DNA from: Carya illinoinensis
Taxonomy: Eukaryota > Streptophyta > Magnoliopsida > Fagales > Juglandaceae
Direction: 5' to 3'
Assembly: GCF_018687715.1 (NCBI RefSeq)
Contig: NC_056762.1
Location: 23,522,864 to 23,586,863, forward strand
Length of the DNA: 64,000 nucleotides
Within the stretch, counting starts at the first letter, position 1; every line of letters starts with the position of its first letter. The notes below the pieces were generated by a model. That model was not told the DNA's origin, did not search any database, and saw only the letters and a program-made list of their open reading frames with translations. The position numbers and the translations under genes were made by a program. Positions 54,391 to 64,000 of this stretch are shown here, piece by piece.

Positions 54391-55320
54391 CACTACAAGA
54401 AATAAAGCTTTTATTGACGAAATATTTAGCGACGATATTAAAATCGTAGCTAAAGGTTTATATTTAGTGAAGAAAAATTTAAATTCGTCGCTAATATTAC
54501 TTTTAACGACCAAAATTGTATTGTCATTTATATTGGTCACAAATAAATAAGCGGGAAAATTTTCCACCAAATGAGAAAGTAATTGTGACGACAATTATAG
54601 AAACGACAATTATAGAACTAGCAACAACTATAATTGTTGCTAATAATTTTGTTGTAGTAGAGTATTGCCAACTAGTTTGGTTTCGTCGTAAATAATAAGT
54701 TTTAGTGAAACCGTAATTTTTTTCAAATTTAATCTTATAGTCAACCTTTTGCGACCTAATTTATTTTCGTAAAAAGTTATGTTTTAGTGACGATACAAAA
54801 CTCATAGCTAAAAGTTTATCTTTTGTGAGAGAAACTTTAAATTCGTCGTTGATATCACTTTTAACGACCAAAATTATATCGGCATTTATATTGGCTACAA
54901 ATACGTAAGCGGAAATTTTAAATTCATCGCTAATATTACTTTTAACGACCAAAATTGTACCGTCATTTATATTGGTCGCAAATACATTGGCAGGAAAATG
55001 TCCTACCAAATGAGAAAGTAATTCTGATGATAATTATAGAACTAGCAACGACTATAATCGTCGCTAAAAATTAGCGAGTTGCATTTTATCATAAATAATA
55101 AGTTTTAGTGAAGTTATAGTTTTTTATCAATTATAGTCTAATAATTGACTTTTTACTATCCAATTTATCTTCGCAAAAGCTAATATTTTAGCGACGATAT
55201 AAAACTCTTAGATAAAGGTTAATCCGCAAAAGCTAAATGTACCGTCATTTATATTGGTCACAAATACATGAGCGAAAATATTTCTTGCTAAATAAGAAAG
55301 TAATTAAATTTTATATTTAT
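54391..55320 (+). mobile_element. CACTA-like non-autonomous element (one end) with subterminal repeats
   Basis: Begins CACTACAAGAAA, the terminal motif of En/Spm-type elements. Three diverged repeat units, built around GCGACGATAT, TTTTAACGACCAAAATTG and TATTGGTC(A/G)CAAATAC, recur near 54420-54600, 54790-55020 and 55190-55310. No transposase. The opposite end was not found with confidence, so the right boundary is approximate. Confidence 0.6.
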
Positions 55321-56472
55321 TTTCAATAAATGATATCACCTTTCAATCCAAACCAAGCCTTAGCCTTTTTTTTTTCTTCAAAGACTATATATTTTGTTTT
55401 TTATGATGACGGAACTTCTGATAGAATGAGTTTAATGGAAGTGAGTAATAAGTTGACACATCACCACCTAAGTACATAATAAACTTCTGCACTGCACCGC
55501 ACCATAGCAAATTCTACCCGAGCATCTTCTCCAAATCCGTCCTCCTCCTTCTCTCTCTCTCTCTCTCATGAAAGGCAGTGAATTCAGCAAGCCGGCGGGG
55601 CTCGTCCCCGGTGGAACCGTAAAAGTTTGTAACGTTAGAAATTCTACACTGCATATAATGAGACGCATCACACCCGATAAAAAAAGCCAAAACCATGAAA
55701 AGCACTTCCATCTCCATCCCAAAAGCAATTCCATCTCCGAGAAGAAAGAAACTTCTCTCTTAGTACTTCCACTCCTATATTTCTCTCTTTATTTCTATTA
55801 AATGGGCTGCTTCGCTATCTTTGGGTTTTGGTTTGTGTTTGTAGAAACTCTGTTTCTGATGATGAGAATCCTGCGCCAGAGCTATACTCTGAGGAGATTG
55901 AGGTTGAGTTGAATAGCACAAAGCTATGAATACTCTGCTTCTCCATCCAATCTTCGATCATGACCGACCGACGAAGCTTCTTTACCTCTCTATCCTCTTC
56001 TTGTACCCAACTGCCACGCTTAGACCTCCAGATGCTCTGTTTCTTGAACACGGTTGTTTAATTCTCTCACTAGCACAGTATTAATAATCCTCACAGCACA
56101 AAGCTGAGTGAGGAGAGAGTTTGCTGAGAGGGAGGAGAGGAAGAGAGAGAGAAAAAAGTTCAGTGCCGGGCAGCTTTTCCTTCAAGGATTTTTTACTCTA
56201 TGCTACAGACGTATTGTTAGTCTTATGAGCGGGCTACTTGGAAGGAAGATATTGGAGGCTGTTTTCAGTCTTTAAATAGCATGACCGGCAGGAAGATATA
56301 CTCAAAACTAAAAAGATACAAACGGCTATTAATGAGTTTTTTACTTATCCGTTAAAAAACAATATAGAAGATTGTTATCAGATTTGTTCGGTACATGATG
56401 ATTTTATTTAAAACTTTCTCAACTAAAAAATCTTATTAACAAATACAAATATATAAACAAAAATTCTATTTT
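55321..56472. other. Possible genic remnant, unassigned
   Basis: Less AT-rich sequence with CT/GA microsatellites near 55545-55568 and 56110-56155. On the minus strand, a CT-rich stretch at about 56155-56100 resembling a 5' UTR precedes a 78-codon frame (55815-56051) that is basic at its start (KKQSIWRSKRGSW). I do not recognise it and see no second exon, so coding status is open. Confidence 0.3.
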
Positions 56473-56588
56473 AGTCATTTTTGCAGACTCCTTTGTGCAC
56501 TCCAGTGATATGATTGGTTGTGTATTAAAAAAAATTAATCCAACCAATCATATCAGTGGAGTGCGCAGGGAGTACACAAAAGTGACTG
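56473..56588. mobile_element. Foldback MITE
   Basis: Arms at 56497-56520 and 56541-56564 match at 23 of 24 positions, and weaker pairing extends about 24 bp outward on each side. The outer flank carries GCTACATACAGT (reverse complement near 56585-56596), also present at the end of the hAT-like MITE at 26294. Target duplication not resolved. Confidence 0.6.
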
Positions 56589-57030
56589 TATGTAGCATTA
56601 CTCATAAATAAATAGATCAATTGTAGCCAAATAGGAGCATTCACTCTGCACGCCAAACGAATTTCACAAAACAAAAAAATAAGGCTGTGCCGTAGGCACT
56701 ACAACAAAAAGTGGCTTTTACAGCCAAAATGTTTTCCAATGACAAAGATTATGCCGAAAATAGTAGTGTTTTTCCTCTACTGACATCCCATTTCTGGCAT
56801 GTCAACAATGTATTAGAATAACTTTCTAATTCTGGCATTTTTTAAATTGTCTCAATAAATAATATTAGAAATATGTTATTACGGCGAGAATTTTGTATTC
56901 CGCGGCGAAAAAATTCTGCCAGAAAATCATTTCATGCCTTTTTGTCTACTCTTTCTCCTCTGCCTCTTTATCTCCCACGGAAAGCATTTCACTCCTGCGA
57001 AGGCCAAAGTCCAGCAAACTTGAATATGCC

Positions 57031-58745
57031 TATGACGCCCCCAAATCCCCACGTACAGACACGGGAAAATCGAGACGTCCAGATAGTGACAACACGGGTC
57101 ACCACCCTATCGACGAGTGCTAAGTGTGTGTATAGCAACAAATGTGCAAAAAGAAATACGCAGCGGGTAATGAAAGTCATGACTAAGTACCAGAATTTTT
57201 CTTGCTTAATACAAAACTGTTCAGGACATACATAAATAAATATTACAAAATACAAATATAGTTTTAAACCAAATACAAAACATAAACTTCAGCACCCCGG
57301 CGGAGCCGCATCCCCGGGCTCAGCCTCCTCCTCCTCATCCTCGATCTCTGCACCAAAATCTACGGTACCAAAAATGGTGCCGTAGGTAAGTAAAATCCAA
57401 ATACCACAAGAAAAAAATATATTAAACTCAACAATATGCATGAAAGAATGCAATGCACATGTCCCATAAAATCCTAATTTTTCCACGCACGCCGAAAACC
57501 CATTTGGCCCAAAAACATAACCATTAAAACCATTCCTCGCCATTATCCCAAATAATGGCCCAAACCACCATTTTCCCAGAAAATGGATCAAAAGCCTCGA
57601 AACCAAACCTCGCCATTTTCCTAGAAAATGGCCCACATCCAAAAACCATAAAAATGATCCAATTATGCATGCACCATGATCTCCCCTAGAGATCATCTGC
57701 AGACCCTAGCTCTGTGCCACACCGCAGGTAACGACTATGCGTGTGACACCTAAATGAGCGATGCCCAGACTCGCACCTGGCCAGGCCATCCTCTAGTCCC
57801 TGGCACTCTAGGGACCACGTAGTTGACACGACAGCGTTACTGTATCGTGCGATCCGGTCGTCGCCCTGCGACAACCTAGGGGACGTCACTTAGTATTATC
57901 CACTCCCGAGTGATCAGAGGAGTTCCACTGAGATAATAACCCATCCCGGCTTGGGCTCGTGAGACTCACACACCCGAAAACCATTTACGCCAACAAAACA
58001 TGATTTTCTCCAATAAATAAAATGCACGTGCATGCACAATGTAAAAGCAACCACAATGCACAAAACAGCAATCCAAGCAACTCCATCCTCATCCCGCTGA
58101 CCCCCAAACTCCTCGGACTCAGTCCAGAATCAGCCAACCAACAGATAAATATTTATTGTAAGAGTAAAATAAATTTAAATCTAAAAGTAGAGTTTGGAAA
58201 ATACTTACAGCGCTATATGGTATTTTTAGAAAGCTCATGGCGTTGCAAACGGCGAAAGGAAAGCAACGTAACAGTGAAATTTCACTGCAGCCGTGGGTTG
58301 TAAAATACCCACTTTTGAACGGGGACAAACCAAGGCTCAGGATTGATAGGGAATTGTCTAAGGATATTTATGAAGCTAAGGGAAGTGGAGTTTGGCCGTG
58401 GGTGGCAGCGAAAACTGCGGAGGAAGGGCTGAAATGCCCAAAACGGAAACTAGCTCGTGGGAGCTGTTCCGGTGACAGTTAGAGGCCGGAAATGGGTGGG
58501 TTAGGACGGCAAGGAGTCGGTGATGAAGTGGTGAAGAGGTGGTGGCCGTAGGTGGAGCGACGGCGGCAGATCGGAGCAAAAACCATCTGGCTTGATGGGC
58601 TTTTTCAGGCTAAACGGCGGCTCCGTTGGCGGTGAAAATTGGTGGGGTGGTTCACTAGAGGGAGGGGAAGAAAATGGTGGGGGTGGTGTGCCACACGGTG
58701 GTCGGCGGCGGTGGGTCTGGGCACATGATGCTTTCGGCGTGAAGG

Positions 58746-58838
<93 letters not shown>

Positions 58839-59170
58839 GGGGGAGGGGGGTCGCGCGGGAGGGAAGGGGAAAAAGGAAGAAAAAAGAAAAAGAAAAAAAG
58901 AAAAAAGAAAGAAAAGAGAAGAAAGAGAAAAAGGAAAAAGGGAAAAGAAAAGATGGAGGGAAGAAATGAGGTCCAATCCTCACTCTGGAAAACAAAATCG
59001 ATCCGCCGAAAACGAGATTAAAAACCGTAAAATGACTAAATAAATAAAACACAACATCAAATAAATGAAAACCAATTTAAAATGCAATAATTTAAAATAA
59101 ATAAATCAATATATTAATTAAATTAAAAACAACCCTTCAGTGAAAAAACACGTAAAAGCGGGTCATCACA
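57031..59170 (-). mobile_element. Solo Gypsy LTR (subfamily A), minus orientation
   Basis: Flanked by ATGCC at 57026-57030 and 59171-59175. Minus-strand ends are TGTGATGACCC and GGCGTCATA (terminal base altered). Contains the palindrome module at about 57540-57635 with single-base changes, and a long GA microsatellite. No internal domain. Confidence 0.92.
58750..58837. repeat. GA microsatellite, 44 repeats
   Basis: An uninterrupted 88-bp (GA)n run inside the solo LTR, in a position where other LTR copies have only short CT/GA stretches; likely to vary in length between individuals. Confidence 0.97.
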
Positions 59171-59175
59171 ATGCC

Positions 59176-61572
59176 CTAGCCTATCATCCGGCCACCACCA
59201 ACTTCACCGCTGGCTACTCACGACAACCATCTATTTTCTCCATAAATCCTTCCATCCGAAAACTCCTCCCAGATCGATTTCTATCGACATCCAGTTGCCG
59301 CACTCAAGCCCCCTTATTCGATGGTTTAATCGAACCACCTGAGGCCAAACCAGATGTTCCCGGCCTCTCATCCAGTTGCTGAGTCTCACTAGTGAGGCCA
59401 TAGTGGAGGGCATTAAGCAAAACCTATGCCCGAAAATCATTCAATAGACTGTCCATGACTCGGCTTTTGGGGCAAATCTAGGTAACAATTTCTTGTTATG
59501 TGAGTTCGTGTCCCCTGTTCGTCTTCCAATTTCGTGTTAAATTTGCCTAGATTTGCCGATGGTTTGCTACTTTTCTGTAAGATAATTTTTCCCGAAATCC
59601 ATTCTTGATGCCAAATTTTCATTTACTATCCCCAAATGAAAAACAGAGTCTGAACCATCATTGGAAAAAATTTCCTACCATTTCTGATCACTTTGTAATT
59701 GACAAATATATAAATTATGAGAAAATTTGATATTTTTCATGCTCCATTCACATCATCATTGTAACCTTTGAGTGCAATGTTTTCATTTGTGGTTTGATAT
59801 ATGCTTTCATTCATGTGTACAACTACACCCACATCTTGCTAGGCTGTATTTAATTGACTTTGTTTTGCCTCTGGTACCCGATAGTTATAGGTTGCTATGT
59901 GATTAGTACCCTTCAACGCATTTGTAAAGAGTACCTTTGATCTATTAATCTGCTTGCAAGTATTCCTCATTTGTGGTATGATTCCAACAATTGAAATTGA
60001 GTTTCTCTTATATAACTGTTTTAAATATTTAGTGGAGTGTTTTTTTAGAGATTTAACCTGGACTGATATGTGTATATAGAATACATTTATCTCATGTCAT
60101 CATTCCAACGAGCAGGCCACAACACCTCCGTTGGTTAAAAAGCTCCAAGGTCACTCCTAAAGAATCAGAAGGTGAAACCTTAATGCCATATCCAAATTCT
60201 GTTTTAATTCCTTTAGAGATAGTACACGACAATCTCTTGATGCATCGCTTTTGGATTAAAAATTTCTTGCTTCTGCTTTGGATTTGCTGAACTTGTTGGT
60301 AGACATGGTTTGGTTTCATGCTCAATTGAAATTATTTTCTATTATGTTTTGGAACCCTACTAAATTTGAGGACAACTGTAGATACCCCTGCTTCATATAT
60401 ATATACTTATTTGTTCTAAGTGTTTGAATATGAAGTTACTCTTCAAAAAGCTAGGTGCATGTGTTTTGTCAATTACATACTGCTGGTTTATTTGTTATGC
60501 GAACTATTGCGTTTTAGAGGTTTTGGTCAAATGGGAACTTTAAACATCTTTGGGTTGCTAAATTCTTCTAAGTGTGGCAGGTTGGACTTAATCCCTATAG
60601 ATTTGACAAAATATTTCTATTAGCCCAATCTAGATCAGATACTACAATAACCTTTGTCATAATTAACTATATGATTATGCACTTACAGTTTAAGATAGAT
60701 ACATTAATAGAAATATTATGTGAGTAGCTGAACCTTGATGGACTGTGGGGATTTAATACATCCAGATATTATGTTGGGTTGGGATTTGCCTAGAATTTTG
60801 AGAGTTTTAACAATTTTGCCCTGTGTATCTATTGTTTTCTTGCATGTAGGCAGTTTAGTTGAATGAAATTGTTAAATGTTGGCTTTCCCCTACTTACTTT
60901 TATTGCTATTTTAAGTCTACTTTGGTTTGTACCCGTTAACCAAATCACGTGAGAATTAGGAATTGTATTGGATTTTTCCTTGATAACTACAGTTTATGAA
61001 TCATAGCTTGACAAGTTTATTGGGCATCAAGATTGACCTACTCAATCTTGACCTACTCAAGCATATTCAACACACTCAGAAAATTTTTTACTTTCCTTGG
61101 TTCACCGGAGTACCACGTGAGACTCCTTGATATATATTATATAATGGTCCTTAATTTTCGGGAGGTAGGGACTTATGCTTAGCAGGTTTAGACATTTCCT
61201 ACCTAGAATAGTATCGGTTTGGCCACTCAGAACCTAGTCCATTTTTTGTTATTATAGATTACTATAACATTTTTTTCTTAGTTATGCACAGACTATTCAG
61301 CAGGTTATGAGAATTATCCTCAAGATATATCTTCAGCTCTACTCCAACAGAATAACATTTCCTAACAGGCTAATGTTACAAGCTTCTTAATGAGAGGAAT
61401 ACACTAGTAATGTCTACTGTACATAGGTTAACATATGGTATTTGTCACCCTTTCAACTAGCTTTTTCAAACCTTTTCAATGTGAGAACATGTTCCCAATT
61501 CCTTATGCTTCTTCAGTAATGTACTTTTGGACTCGTAAGACCTCAAATGCATGTTACACTTGAGCTCTTACC

Positions 61573-61612
<40 letters not shown>

Positions 61613-61762
61613 ATGTGTGTACCCTGCACAGCTGTGTATATGTCACACAGCTTCTCTATAAATGCATCCTATTGGTTTAATTATCATTTTCCTGATTACT
61701 GGATTTCTATTACCAATATTTGATCTTAGCTTTCACACTATCTTTTCTCACCTCATGTTTAG
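59176..61762 (+). other. CACTA 5' non-coding region
   Basis: An open frame from 56893 continues across the LTR insertion to 59382 in phase once the LTR and one target copy are ignored, about 114 codons in all; it shows no known motif. The rest is non-coding, with a CT microsatellite at 61577-61609 and good pyrimidine tracts that could belong to introns of the transposase transcript. Confidence 0.45.
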
Positions 61763-63400
61763 ATGGACAAGGCATGGATGAGTATTGAAGATAGATTTAT
61801 GTCTAACGAGTATGCAATGGGGGTTAGCCATTTCATGAATATGGCTAAGGAGCATGCACAAGGGGGCATTGACATTAGGTGTCCGTGCCGTAGATGTCGC
61901 AACATGCTCTTCCAACCAATAACCACAATTGAGGAGCATTTATTTATTATAGGGATTGATCCTTCTTATAAGGATTGGATTTTTCACGGTGAAGAGGAAG
62001 TGTTGGATGTTAATTCATCAGAAGAAGGTGATGATGCCAACGGAAATGATGCCTATATTGATGATATGGATGAGCTGCTGGATGACATTCAGGTTGGAGC
62101 TTCTATGGATCAGTCCGGAGGTTCTCAAATACCTGGTATTGATGGTGTCACACCTGGTGGTTCTTCAGCAACCTTTTCAGAATTGTTAGAAGATGCACGG
62201 AGTCCACTTTATCCATCATGCTTGACATTTTCAAAACTTTCTTTTATCGTAAAGTTGCTTCATATGAAGACAGTTGGTGGTTGGAGTGTTAAATCCTTTA
62301 ACATGGTCATCAAGCTCCTAAAATCTGCATTTCCTGACGCTCTTCTTCTTGACTCATACAATGATGCATGCCGATTGGAACGTGGCCTCGGGTTTAATTA
62401 CACAAAGATAGATGCTTGTTTGAATGATTGTGTCTTATTTTGGAAGGAACATTCTGATAAAGAGAAGTGCCCAAAATGCAACACTTCGAGATGGGTGTTA
62501 AGTAGTACTAAGCAAAAGAAAATTCCACACAAAGTGCTCAGACATTTCCCGTTGGTCCCAAGGCTGCAAAGACTATTTGTTTCTAATAAGACTGCCGAGG
62601 CAATGAGATGGCATGCTACTGAATGCGTCAACGATTATAATGTGATGAGGCACCCTGCAGATTCGAAGGTATGGAAAGATTTTGACATGCAGTACCCTCA
62701 GTTTGCTTCAGATCCTCGTAATGTGAGAATTGGGTTAGCGAGTGATGGGTTTAATCCATTTAACAATATAGCTAAACCCTACAGTATATGGCCAGTGATT
62801 CTTGTAGCATATAACTTGCCCCCTTGGTTATGGATGAAAGATCCATACCTCATGCTTTCGTTGCTAATTCTTGGCCCAAAAGCACCAGGCAACAATATCG
62901 ATGTGTATCTACGCCCTTTAATTGAAGAACTGAAGTTTCTATGGGAAGTGGGTGTCAATACATACGATGTATTTGCATTACAATCATTTCGATTACATGT
63001 AGCATTACTCTGGACCATTAATGACTTCCCAGCATATGCTAATCTTTCTGGGTGGAGCACAAAGGGGAAGATGGCATGTCCTACATGTAATGGTAGTACG
63101 GATTCATTGTGGTTGGTCCATGGGCGAAAGCACTGCTACATGGGTCATCGGTGGTGGTTGTTGCCAGGGTACAGGTGGAGATCTAAAAAAGTTGAATTTA
63201 ATGGTAGTACTGACCATCGACAAGCACCTATACATTTGTCGGGAGAGGCTATCTTGGAACAATTGAGAGAATTGCAAGATGAACAGTTTGGTAAGTTATC
63301 AAAAAAGAGGAAACGCACGGCCAATGAGTTGAATTGGACAAAAAAAAGTGTATTCTTTGAATTGCCTTATTGGAAATCCTTGGAATTGAGGCATAACTGA
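61763..63400 (+). CDS. CACTA TNP2-type transposase, C-terminally truncated
   Basis: 545 codons. An N-terminal transposase-associated domain (about 3-77) has the CPCRRCRN cysteine cluster; an acidic linker follows at about 80-150; a CPKCNTSRW zinc-like motif lies near 235. The Transposase_21 domain starts near 290, with LASDGFNPF (D328), PPWLWMKDPYLML and NDFPAY (D421), then an ACPTCNG cysteine pair. The two aspartates are candidates for catalytic residues. The frame is undamaged until ELPYWKSLELRHN. The stop codon TGA at 63398-63400 is the first three bases of the inserted LTR, so the rest of the domain is lost. It would cut and join CACTA ends if complete. Confidence 0.88.
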   Translation: MDKAWMSIEDRFMSNEYAMGVSHFMNMAKEHAQGGIDIRCPCRRCRNMLFQPITTIEEHLFIIGIDPSYKDWIFHGEEEVLDVNSSEEGDDANGNDAYIDDMDELLDDIQVGASMDQSGGSQIPGIDGVTPGGSSATFSELLEDARSPLYPSCLTFSKLSFIVKLLHMKTVGGWSVKSFNMVIKLLKSAFPDALLLDSYNDACRLERGLGFNYTKIDACLNDCVLFWKEHSDKEKCPKCNTSRWVLSSTKQKKIPHKVLRHFPLVPRLQRLFVSNKTAEAMRWHATECVNDYNVMRHPADSKVWKDFDMQYPQFASDPRNVRIGLASDGFNPFNNIAKPYSIWPVILVAYNLPPWLWMKDPYLMLSLLILGPKAPGNNIDVYLRPLIEELKFLWEVGVNTYDVFALQSFRLHVALLWTINDFPAYANLSGWSTKGKMACPTCNGSTDSLWLVHGRKHCYMGHRWWLLPGYRWRSKKVEFNGSTDHRQAPIHLSGEAILEQLRELQDEQFGKLSKKRKRTANELNWTKKSVFFELPYWKSLELRHN

Positions 63401-64000
63401 TGACTTGCAAAAATTTCATATTGCAGATTTTACAAGTTCGCTCGAGCTAAGGCTTTTGGCCGCTCGAGCGAATTTAGGCAGATTCAAACGCTCGACTGCC
63501 GCTCGACAGGGAGCTCGAGCGGGTTGATGAAAAACAAAGATCGCTCGAGCGGAAACATTGGCCGCTCGAGCGAAATCAGGCAGAGTCGAACGCTCGACGT
63601 GCGCTCGATAGGATGCTTGAGCGAAATCAGGCAGAGTCGAACGCTCGATGTGCACTCGACACCTTGCTCGAGCGAACATCGTATTTTGACAGATTTTAGG
63701 TTTTCCGCCGTGAGACCATATAAAAGGAATTTTTCACTCTAGAGCCGCGAGTTTTGACTGGAGAACACTTCTTGGGAGAGAAAAACACAGTTAGAGGGAT
63801 TCAAATCATCTATTTTTGGAGAGGGAATTCCAATTATTGCACGTACGTTGGAATCATACACGAGCACGGACGAGAGAAAAGCGTTGAATCGTTCCCTTGA
63901 GCTTTTGACGACGAGTTGAGGCTGCAAGGAGGATTTTTCAGTGTTTCTTTTCTTCCCATCTTCTCAGAACAATTATGGTGAATTCGTTTATGTTGAATTC
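63398..64000 (+). mobile_element. Copia-type LTR, left part, running off the window
   Basis: Begins TGATGACTTGC directly after ATAAC (63393-63397, candidate target duplication). It carries an array of CTCGAG-cored palindromes at 63436-63680, a TATA box at 63719 and then leader-like sequence. The array is shared with the Copia LTRs at 31518 and 36056; the rest differs, so it is a related but distinct family or subfamily. Confidence 0.7.
63719..63726 (+). promoter_or_regulatory. TATA box in Copia-type LTR
   Basis: TATAAAAG preceded by TTTTCCGCCGT, as in the other Copia LTR, where the equivalent TATAAA follows TTTCCGCCGTTTG. Likely element promoter. Confidence 0.7.

Larger units (their letters stand above)
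56697..63397 (+). mobile_element. CACTA (En/Spm) transposon, 5' part
   Basis: Starts with CACTACAACAAAAAGTGG, a typical CACTA terminal repeat, preceded by AGG (candidate 3-bp duplication). It carries a TNP2-type transposase at 61763. It is interrupted by a solo Gypsy LTR (57031-59170) and broken off at 63397 by a Copia-type LTR. The other end is beyond the window, if it exists. Confidence 0.75.

Noticed and set aside
54295..55009. Minus-strand ORFs of 82-99 codons
   Set aside because: They cover the subterminal repeats of the CACTA-like element; repeated peptide blocks reflect DNA repeats, and the frames carry no domain.
56873..57235. 120-codon plus-strand ORF at the CACTA/LTR junction
   Set aside because: It runs from CACTA sequence into the solo LTR across a clear insertion boundary with a TSD, so it is not an ancestral coding frame.
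58592..58969. Arg/Glu-rich 125-codon ORF and Ser/Leu-rich antisense ORFs
   Set aside because: They are translations of the (GA)44 microsatellite.

Overview
The window looks like a repeat-dominated stretch of a flowering-plant nuclear genome, most likely a woody eudicot; that placement is my inference. The evidence is GT-AG introns, an expansin-family gene, chromovirus-type Ty3/Gypsy and Tnt1-like Copia elements with tRNA-Met primer sites, plant L1-type LINEs, CACTA transposons, MITEs and endogenous caulimovirid DNA. I see no rRNA, tRNA, CRISPR or bacterial-style operons. Exactly one host gene looks intact: an expansin-like gene on the minus strand (CDS 23050-24696, four exons, 254 aa).

Layout. 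1-1223 is the tail of a Gypsy LTR (subfamily A). 1224-7185 and 16079-16969 are pieces of a rearranged endogenous caulimovirid, mainly on the minus strand: leader, movement protein, coat protein, and a coat-protein piece duplicated in inverted orientation. The piece is split by a complete-ended Gypsy A element (7186-16073, 5-bp TSD TTAAT) and by a TG...CA element (3346-4683, TSD ATATA). 16970-19280 is AT-rich DNA with a 42-bp palindrome, a GA-rich leader-like stretch and an orphan ALKBH8-like exon. 19294-22270 is a minus-strand LINE that has lost its reverse transcriptase and carries a copy of the 3' exon and 3' UTR of the neighbouring expansin-like gene. That gene follows at 22727-24850, with Tourist-like and hAT-like MITEs upstream. 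27146-29187 is a solo Gypsy LTR.

31110-52798 is one large nest. A Gypsy element of LTR subfamily B (TSD ATAAT) holds a broken gag and a 2.3-kb non-coding internal region. A Copia element (31518-36577, TSD TAGTG) sits in its 5' LTR. A near-full-length LINE (42144-50646, 15-bp TSD) sits exactly on its polypurine tract/3' LTR boundary. That LINE is in turn interrupted by a second TG...CA element (44277-46713, TSD GTTAT). Beyond the nest come TA-rich DNA, a second caulimovirid leader fragment (53170-53430), a TTCGAA-rich dispersed repeat, a non-autonomous CACTA-like element, a little possible genic sequence, and a larger CACTA element from 56697. The last carries a TNP2-type transposase and is broken by a solo Gypsy LTR (57031-59170) and by a Copia-type LTR from 63398 to the window end.

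The most interesting signals are four. First, a 97-bp GT-AG intron-like spacer lies exactly between gag and protease in Gypsy A; splicing it joins the frames, and its donor is kept in Gypsy B, so splicing may set the Gag to Gag-Pol ratio. Second, Gypsy LTRs contain short palindromes whose stems vary in a compensatory way. Third, a LINE has captured part of a neighbouring gene. Fourth, a caulimovirid locus is inverted, duplicated and adjacent to TA-rich tracts. Almost all transposon ORFs are broken; the exceptions are the gag of Gypsy A, most of the Copia polyprotein, and the transposase up to its truncation. All homology statements come from recognising motifs by eye; no searches were run.
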